Shown here piece by piece: positions 30,601-34,288 of a DNA stretch of 34,288 nucleotides; position 1 is the stretch's first letter, and the number at the start of each line of letters is the position of its first letter. Made by a program: the position numbers and the translations under genes. Location of the stretch: positions 41,531 through 75,818 of the forward strand of contig MELC01000023.1 of assembly GCA_001767455.1 (NCBI GenBank), written 5' to 3'. The notes beneath the pieces were generated by a model, which saw only the letters and a program-made list of their open reading frames with translations, did not search any database and had not been told where the DNA came from. The DNA is from Acidobacteria bacterium RIFCSPLOWO2_12_FULL_66_21. Its GTDB lineage: Bacteria > Acidobacteriota > Vicinamibacteria > Vicinamibacterales > 2-12-FULL-66-21.

Positions 30601-31016
30601 CAGACCGCCTCGCGGCTTTCCACCGCGTCGAAGACACGTACTTGTCCACTTTCCAGGCGCTCGGCGGGCTCGGCCTGGTTCTCGGGACGTTCGGGCTCGG
30701 CGCGCTGATGTTCCGCAACGTGCTCGAGCAGCGGCGCGAGCTGGCGGTGCTCGGCGCCGTCGGCTATCGCCCGCGGGACATCTCACTCGTGATGCTGGCC
30801 GAGGCCGCGCTGCTCGTATTCGCGGGACTCGGGACAGGCACTCTGTGCGCCGCGATCGCGGTCGCTCCGGCGTGGCTCCATCGCGGCGCCGTTCGTCCCG
30901 GACTCGACCTGGCGCTGCTGCTGGCCGGCGTGGCCTGCGCCGGGCTACTGTCATCGCTCATCGCGACGCGCGCCGCGCTGCGCGGCAAGCTTCTAACCGC
31001 GCTGCGAGAGGAGTAG
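27687..31016 (+). CDS. giant tandem FtsX/MacB-type ABC permease (YbbP-like)
   Basis: An 1109-residue inner-membrane permease made of two MacB_PCD-FtsX units. TM1 (about 19-40) is followed by a very large periplasmic region (about 45-498). Next come the first FtsX block (TMs about 503-525, 547-576, 598-620; cytoplasmic coupling segment RLRDIGILRATGFS), two middle helices (about 653-700) and a further TM at about 731-750. After a second periplasmic domain comes the last FtsX block (about 989-1100, RRELAVLGAVGYRPRDISLV). Ten TM segments in a tandem layout recall E. coli YbbP, but this protein is about 300 residues longer, mainly from the first periplasmic part. Such permeases move lipoproteins, lipids or peptides, or remodel the envelope; the cargo is unknown. 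Confidence 0.9.
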   Translation: MTPLHLALRSAAYYWRTNVVVMSGVALAVSVLAGALLVGDSVRGSLHDIAVGRLGRADYAVSSSGFFREGLAGDVAGADLRSAPLIVVRGAVTADKSQRRAGDVLVYGIDARFWTFHGLAAVQGTVLSPALASELGLSPGDDLLIRLQKPAAIPIESLFGRKEDIGRTLRLTAAAVEPRERLGEFALSPQQSEVRAVFAPLRRVQRDLGVAGRVNTVLLASGSGDAAVEAQVGAALQLEDLGISVSVSEDARAVIIESAAGILSPSIESAARAAVSAAGARVVPVFTYLANTLRRGNRQIPYSLITAIDVAALPASASSSQPSPPDPIVLNEWTARELGAGPGDRVEVDYYRWDAQEGLTTHTASFTVDRVIPIAGVAADVRLAPIYPGVTTAASLADWDPPFPIDLSRIRPADERYWGEYRTTPKAFIPFERGRDLWQSRYGAVTSIRVPVDPEAAAQTAARLDGDMRRSLGSQSAAIGVLPVRRLSIAASRGSTDFSEYFLYFSVLLVVSAILLVVVFFRLGIEQRLRDIGILRATGFSAGGVRRLFLVESIALAVAGSIIGMAGAALYAWLVVHGLRTWWAGAVGTTRLDIHLSWLSVVIGGAAGTIASVASVGLSLRTVARMSPRALLHARSLESRGPGAARQTRRAQLAGAILAASAASMIAAAFIIRGYETGLFFGSGAALVGACLCFLSASLGSTRRRAAVGRGAWALCRLGFRGAAFRRTRAVSSVALIASAVFVVVSVGAFRHGARPPQGDRASGTGAFALLARSGLPLVHDPNTTQGRQALGVGSSDLSRVRFTRFRERRGDDASCLNLYRPASPTIVAPEGRFIDEARFSFAASVAATEEEKRNPWILLRGANRADAIPVIADATSLEYVLHASVGDTLAFDAADGQPLRLQVVGALRDSVLQGELVMSEEHFVTRFPAVQGYRFFLIEAPDARGEADEAAIAERVEQEFAPFGMDAVATADRLAAFHRVEDTYLSTFQALGGLGLVLGTFGLGALMFRNVLEQRRELAVLGAVGYRPRDISLVMLAEAALLVFAGLGTGTLCAAIAVAPAWLHRGAVRPGLDLALLLAGVACAGLLSSLIATRAALRGKLLTALREE

Positions 31017-31033
31017 AAGGAGACGGTGCTTTG

Positions 31034-31139
31034 CCAACTCCCAACTCCCAATTCCTAACTCCCAACTTCAAACCTTGGGCGCTGAGCGTGGGAGCTTTGG
31101 AGTGTGGAGTTGGAAGTTGGGCGTTGGGAGTTGGGCGTT
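31034..31139. repeat. inverted heptanucleotide array (CCAACTC / GGGAGTT)
   Basis: The left half has six units: CCAACTC, CCAACTC, CCAATTC, CTAACTC, CCAACTT, CAAACCT (31034-31075). The right half has eight units of the complementary type, among them TGGAGTT, GGAAGTT, GGGCGTT, GGGAGTT and GGGCGTT (31084-31139). The halves can fold into a long imperfect hairpin just after the permease stop codon. Confidence 0.85.
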
Positions 31140-31143
31140 GTTC

Positions 31144-31293
31144 ACCCTTAGACCGTTATGCGGCGCGCGACGAGAATTTCGTTCTCGTTGCCGCATAACG
31201 GCGGCGCGCACGGCGCGCCCGTGAGGGAGCGGAGCGGGGCGTGGGGCCCCCGCGAGCGACCGAACCGGGGTCTGGGGCGGAGCCCCAGTCTAG
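31144..31293. repeat. dispersed GC-rich element, copy B, with near-perfect hairpin
   Basis: One end is a hairpin: CCGTTATGCGGC (31153-31164) pairs perfectly with GCCGCATAACGG (31190-31201), and inside it ACGAGAA (31170-31176) pairs with TTCTCGT (31182-31188). The other end is GGGGCGGAGCCCCAGTCTAG, directly touching the cydB stop codon (31294). It is an inverted relative of copy A at 20084-20191. Its interior resembles 48-123. No gene lies in 31017-31293. Confidence 0.85.
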
Positions 31294-32307
31294 TTAGTGA
31301 TACACCTGCCGCACCTTGCCACCCCAGACGCGGTAGATGTTCACGAGATAGACCGCAACGAGCGCGATGCCGCCGAGGTATACCCAGAGCGCGGTGCGCA
31401 GGCTTCCTTCGGGTGACGCGGAGTTGTAGATGTCCAGCGCGGGATGGGCACTGCCGGCCCGCGCGGGCAACAGCTCTGGATAGAGGCCCGCCGCGACCGA
31501 GGCGAGAATCGCCGCGATCAGGGTGGCGCCGGCAAGGAAGGCCCCCCGATCGTCGCCGCGCGTCCGGAAGTACGGGACGGCGATGGAGGCAAGCAGCCCG
31601 ACCAGTGGCGCGATGACCAGCACGGGATGTGCCGCGAAGTTGTGCGTGAAGTCAGGCCGGACGACGAAACTTGCGGCGACCATTGCGGCGAGGAGCGCCA
31701 CTGCCGGCCACCACAGGAGCCGCGCCGCGCTTCGTGCGCGCGCCTGCAGCTCTCCTTCGGTCTTCAGCGCAATCCAGTTGGCCCCATGCAGCGACAGCAC
31801 GGACACGCTGAGCAGGCCGCCGAGGATCGAGAACGGATTGAGGAGCAGCGCGAACGTCCCGCGGAACTCCCCGCTCGCGTCGAGCGGCACGCCATGGAGG
31901 ACGTTGCCCACCGCGACGCCGAAGAGCAGCGCCAGAAGAGCGCTTGCCACCGAGAAGGTCACGTCCCACGCGTGCCGCCAGAGATCCTGCTCGATCTGGT
32001 GGCGGAACTCGATCCCGAGTCCGCGCAGGAGCAGGAGCCACAACACGAGCATCAGCGCGAGATAGAAGCCGCTGAAGCTCGCCGCGTACAGGTGTGGAAA
32101 GGCCACCACCATCGAGCCGCCCGCCGCGAGCAGCCAGACCTCGTTGCCGTTCCACACCGGCCCGATCGCGTCGATGAGCGTGCCCCGCTCGCGCGTGTCG
32201 CGGCCGAGCAGCAGGTGAATCGTGCCGACGCCGAGATCGAACCCGTCGAGCACCGCGTAGCCCGCCAGCATCACGGTCAGCACCACGAACCAGAGTGAGT
32301 TGATCAT
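31294..32307 (-). CDS. cydB: cytochrome bd ubiquinol oxidase subunit II
   Basis: A 337-residue integral membrane subunit of the quinol-oxidising cytochrome bd oxygen reductase. It has the characteristic N-terminus MINSLWFVVLTVMLAGYAVL followed by DGFDLGVGTIH, then GPVWNGNEVWLLAAGGSMVV and the FRHQ segment, with about eight or nine TM helices. The subunit stabilises the haem-bearing subunit I. ATG 32307 overlaps the cydA stop (ATGA). No cydX-like small gene follows; the stop codon is immediately bordered by a repeat element. Length is in the normal range for short bd-type subunit II. Confidence 0.95.
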   Translation of the reverse strand: MINSLWFVVLTVMLAGYAVLDGFDLGVGTIHLLLGRDTRERGTLIDAIGPVWNGNEVWLLAAGGSMVVAFPHLYAASFSGFYLALMLVLWLLLLRGLGIEFRHQIEQDLWRHAWDVTFSVASALLALLFGVAVGNVLHGVPLDASGEFRGTFALLLNPFSILGGLLSVSVLSLHGANWIALKTEGELQARARSAARLLWWPAVALLAAMVAASFVVRPDFTHNFAAHPVLVIAPLVGLLASIAVPYFRTRGDDRGAFLAGATLIAAILASVAAGLYPELLPARAGSAHPALDIYNSASPEGSLRTALWVYLGGIALVAVYLVNIYRVWGGKVRQVYH

Positions 32308-33674
32308 GACCGCGCCTCCGCGACCGCCGCGCCCGTGCCGACGCTGCCGAGCGGCTCGTGCTCGTCTCCAGGCCCGCGGTTCACGATGCGGGCGAAGAGC
32401 AGGAGATACAGCAGTCCGACGACCAGATACAGTCCCAGGAATCCGAACAACGTGAAGTAGGTCATGCCCGCCGTCACATTGCGGGACGTCCCCTCGATGG
32501 AACGCTGCACGCCGTAGACGACCCACGGCTGCCGTCCGACCTCGGCGACCACCCAGCCTGCGTGATTCGCGATATACGGGAACGGCACGGCCAGCATCAG
32601 CACCCACAGCGTGCCGCGCGATTGAAAAAGCCGGCCACGCCACAGGAGGAGCGCGCTCAGCACGAGCACCGCGATGAAGATCGTGCCGAGCCCCACCATG
32701 ATGTGGTACGCGTAATAGACGATCTCCACCGGCGGCTGCTGGTCTGCCGGGATGTCGTTGAGCCCGACGACGCGCGCGCGGAAGTCCCCGTACACGAGAT
32801 AGCTGAGCGCGCCCGGCACCACAATCGGATCCATCAGCTCGCGCCGCTCGCTGTCGGGCATGCCGACGATCGCGATGCCCGCCCGTTCGGTCGATTGGAA
32901 CAGCCCTTCCATCGCCGCCATCTTCGCCGGCTGATAGCGCGCGATGTTCTCGCCGTGGAACGATCCGGTCGGAAAGAGCGACAGGCAGGCGAAGATCGCT
33001 CCCGCAATCACGCCGACGCGGACGAACAGGCGTCCGGACGCCTCGTGCCGCCGCGACAGCAGGTAGTACGAGCCGATGCCCGCCATCACCATGGACGCGA
33101 CGATCAGCGAACCCGAGATCACGTGCGGGTACTGCCACCGCGCGTACGGATTGCTCACGAGCTGCCAGAGACTGGTCAGCTCCGCGCGCCCGCCGTTCAT
33201 CCGGTACCCGACCGGATGCTGCATCCAGGCGTTGGTGGCGACGATGAAGAAGCCGGAGACGACCGCTCCGAGCGCGACCATGATCGACGAGAGCCAGTGC
33301 AGGCCGCGGCTCACGCGTTTTTCGGCGAACAGGAACACGCCGAGGAAGGACGATTCCGCGAAAAAGGCAAAGACGCCTTCCATGAAGAGCGTCTGTCCCA
33401 CCACGGGACCGGCGAGGTGGGAGAAGGCGGCCCAGTTCGTGCCGAACTGAAACTCCATCGGGATCCCGGTCACGACGCCGGTCGCGAAGGTGATCGCGAA
33501 GATGCGCGCCCAGAACCGGGCGGCGATGCCGTACGCGGGATCGCGCGTCCTCAACTCCAGCGTCTTGAGGACCGCTATCAGCACGCCCAGCCCCATCGTC
33601 AGGACCGGGAACAGATAGTGAAACATGATGGTGAACGCGAACTGCCAGCGGGCAGCCACGATCGCGTCAGCCAT
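32304..33674 (-). CDS. cydA: cytochrome bd ubiquinol oxidase subunit I
   Basis: A 456-residue haem-bearing subunit of the bd oxidase, which reduces oxygen with quinol at high affinity. The axial ligands are in place: His19 (FTIMFHYLFP, haem b595 type), His184 (QYPHVISGS) and Met326 (YYAYHIMVGLG) for haem b558. The proton-channel acids Glu99 (LFMEG) and Glu107 (FFAESS) and the quinol-loop residues Lys251/Glu256 (PAKMAAMEG) align with the E. coli numbering. GRQPW is also present. The shorter length than the E. coli protein (about 520) indicates the short Q-loop type. ATG 33674 has only a weak ribosome site. A TAGACT hexamer lies 33 bases upstream. Confidence 0.96.
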   Translation of the reverse strand: MADAIVAARWQFAFTIMFHYLFPVLTMGLGVLIAVLKTLELRTRDPAYGIAARFWARIFAITFATGVVTGIPMEFQFGTNWAAFSHLAGPVVGQTLFMEGVFAFFAESSFLGVFLFAEKRVSRGLHWLSSIMVALGAVVSGFFIVATNAWMQHPVGYRMNGGRAELTSLWQLVSNPYARWQYPHVISGSLIVASMVMAGIGSYYLLSRRHEASGRLFVRVGVIAGAIFACLSLFPTGSFHGENIARYQPAKMAAMEGLFQSTERAGIAIVGMPDSERRELMDPIVVPGALSYLVYGDFRARVVGLNDIPADQQPPVEIVYYAYHIMVGLGTIFIAVLVLSALLLWRGRLFQSRGTLWVLMLAVPFPYIANHAGWVVAEVGRQPWVVYGVQRSIEGTSRNVTAGMTYFTLFGFLGLYLVVGLLYLLLFARIVNRGPGDEHEPLGSVGTGAAVAEARS

Positions 33675-33707
33675 GGGCGAGCCAGCCTTTCGGGGCCTTC
33701 GGCCAAC

Positions 33708-33713
33708 AGTCTA
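33708..33713 (-). promoter_or_regulatory. -10-like hexamer TAGACT for cydAB
   Basis: On the minus strand TAGACT lies 33 bases before ATG 33674. At 17-base spacing the -35 position reads TTCCGC, only partly like TTGACA. It adjoins the recombinase fragment on the other strand. Confidence 0.35.
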
Positions 33714-33719
33714 CTGCCA

Positions 33720-33971
33720 CCACGGATTCCGCGGAAGCCGCCCGCCCTCCTTGGCTCAGCACTCAGTCGGGAGGATGTGGCTTCGGTGTTGTCACACCTG
33801 GAAGGCACGATGTGGATCATCGGCGTGTTGCTCTACGGATCGGGCCTGCGCTTGGAGGAATGTGTCGAGTTGCGGGTGAAGGATGTTGACTTCGATCGGA
33901 ATCAGATCACCGTCCGGCGCGGCAAAGGGCAGAAGGATCGAACGACGATGCTGCCGGCCGCGCTGGTCGAC
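33720..33971 (+). pseudogene. tyrosine recombinase (XerC/IntI-like) fragment
   Basis: An 84-codon stretch matches the middle of phage/integron-type integrases: RIPRKPPALLGSALSREDVA, then LLYGSGLRLEECVELRVKDV, which carries the first catalytic Arg, and ITVRRGKGQKDRTTMLPAAL, the beta-hairpin with the conserved Lys region. The N-terminal arm-binding and SAM-like domain is missing. After LPAALVDP the reading frame stays open to a TGA at 34107-34109 but loses all similarity, so the HxxR, His/Trp and Tyr residues are absent. It is a decayed or rearranged remnant and cannot be active. LLYGSGLRL and RVKDVDF are strongly reminiscent of integron integrases, but the diagnostic IntI insertion would lie in the lost part. 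Confidence 0.8.
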
Positions 33972-34288
33972 CCGCAGGGGACCGCTGGGCGTGAGAAGCC
34001 CGCTCGATCGCCTCTGAGTGTCGATAGCTGCGAGCCCCGGCGCGTATCCGCTGCACCGTTTTGGATCGCGGTCCCGCAACTGCTGCTCCCACGCCGGTTG
34101 CCGGCGTGAGGCTCGCCGGGCGCCGCATTACGCCGACCGCTGCTCCACGGAAAGTTGCGCGTAACCGCGTTCCGAGGGAATTCTGCAGATCGTGCTAGTG
34201 TCCCGTCCCAGTGGTTCGCGACACAATTCCCGGGCGGGGCATCCCGCCTCGCGGCGTTGCTCCTCGCTCACATACGGCCTGTATGCTC
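33972..34288. other. gene-free right end with repeat-like sequence
   Basis: No convincing gene is present. Frames here lack family features. GTGTC (34199-34203) and GACAC (34220-34224) form a small inverted repeat. The last 40 bases contain CATACGGCCTGTATG, a small palindrome, in a GC-skewed context (GCGGCGTTGCTCCTCGCTCA) that resembles repeated or transposon-flanking DNA. The window stops inside it. Together with the recombinase remnant this marks a rearranged junction. Confidence 0.4.

Noticed and set aside
34124-34175. Possible attC or attI site next to the recombinase fragment
   Set aside because: I could not find paired core sites with the required GTTRRRY and RYYYAAC layout.
34178-34190. 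GAATTCTGCAGAT resembling a cloning-vector polylinker
   Set aside because: Only 13 bases match and the flanks are ordinary high-GC sequence; no further vector sequence is seen, so coincidence is more likely.

Overview
The window is a GC-rich (roughly two-thirds G+C by eye) chromosomal segment from a Gram-negative bacterium. Signal peptides, predicted lipoproteins, a short-Q-loop cytochrome bd oxidase, S9/M16 secreted peptidases, DinB proteins and two ECF sigma operons together suggest an Acidobacteriota member, perhaps of the Vicinamibacteria type. That placement is inference from gene content and repeat style. No rRNA or tRNA gene is visible to confirm it.

Layout. Positions 1-128 hold a GC-rich direct repeat. 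129-4120 (+) carries a small secreted or lipoprotein, a 38-residue membrane peptide, a sodium:solute symporter and an N-acyl-D-amino-acid deacylase. 6110-4099 (-) is a fully overlapping operon of a three-TM membrane protein, an ECF sigma factor and a zinc-type anti-sigma factor that appears to start at CTG. 6366-8255 (+) has a beta-lactamase-fold hydrolase and a possible small membrane protein. 12878-8262 (-) is an operon of an S9 peptidase, a threonine/serine dehydratase and a class I aminotransferase. A thiamine-binding-like protein (-) and a 956-residue M16 peptidase (+) diverge at 13.4-13.6 kb. 20073-16725 (-) is an active M16, an M16 without its metal motif, and a DinB protein. 20214-22947 (+) is an aminotransferase overlapping malQ. 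23100-25643 (+) is a second ECF operon: sigma factor, zinc-less membrane partner, and a beta-helix/RDD membrane fusion. 25692-31016 (+) is a tightly overlapping triad: glycosyltransferase, ABC ATPase and giant FtsX-type permease. 33674-31294 (-) is cydAB. The right end carries a broken tyrosine-recombinase fragment and repeat-like DNA.

How the genes fit together. Much of the content points to peptide, cell-wall and amino-acid scavenging: secreted S9 and M16 peptidases, D-aminoacylase, amino-acid dehydratase, aminotransferases and a Na+ symporter. Two independent ECF sigma systems suggest envelope sensing. The glycosyltransferase/ABC/permease triad looks like an uncharacterised envelope export or remodelling module.

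The most unusual layer is between the genes. At least six intergenic arrays of degenerate heptanucleotide units occur, two of them folded as inverted arrays. A dispersed 110-150 bp GC-rich element occurs twice in opposite orientation, with a partial relative at the left edge. These repeats appear to supply the stop codons or C-terminal tails of several genes (symporter, malQ, dehydratase, large M16) and the start codons of two (D-aminoacylase, second sigma factor). Several genes also have a -10-like hexamer only 6-12 bases before the ATG and no Shine-Dalgarno sequence, suggesting leaderless transcripts.
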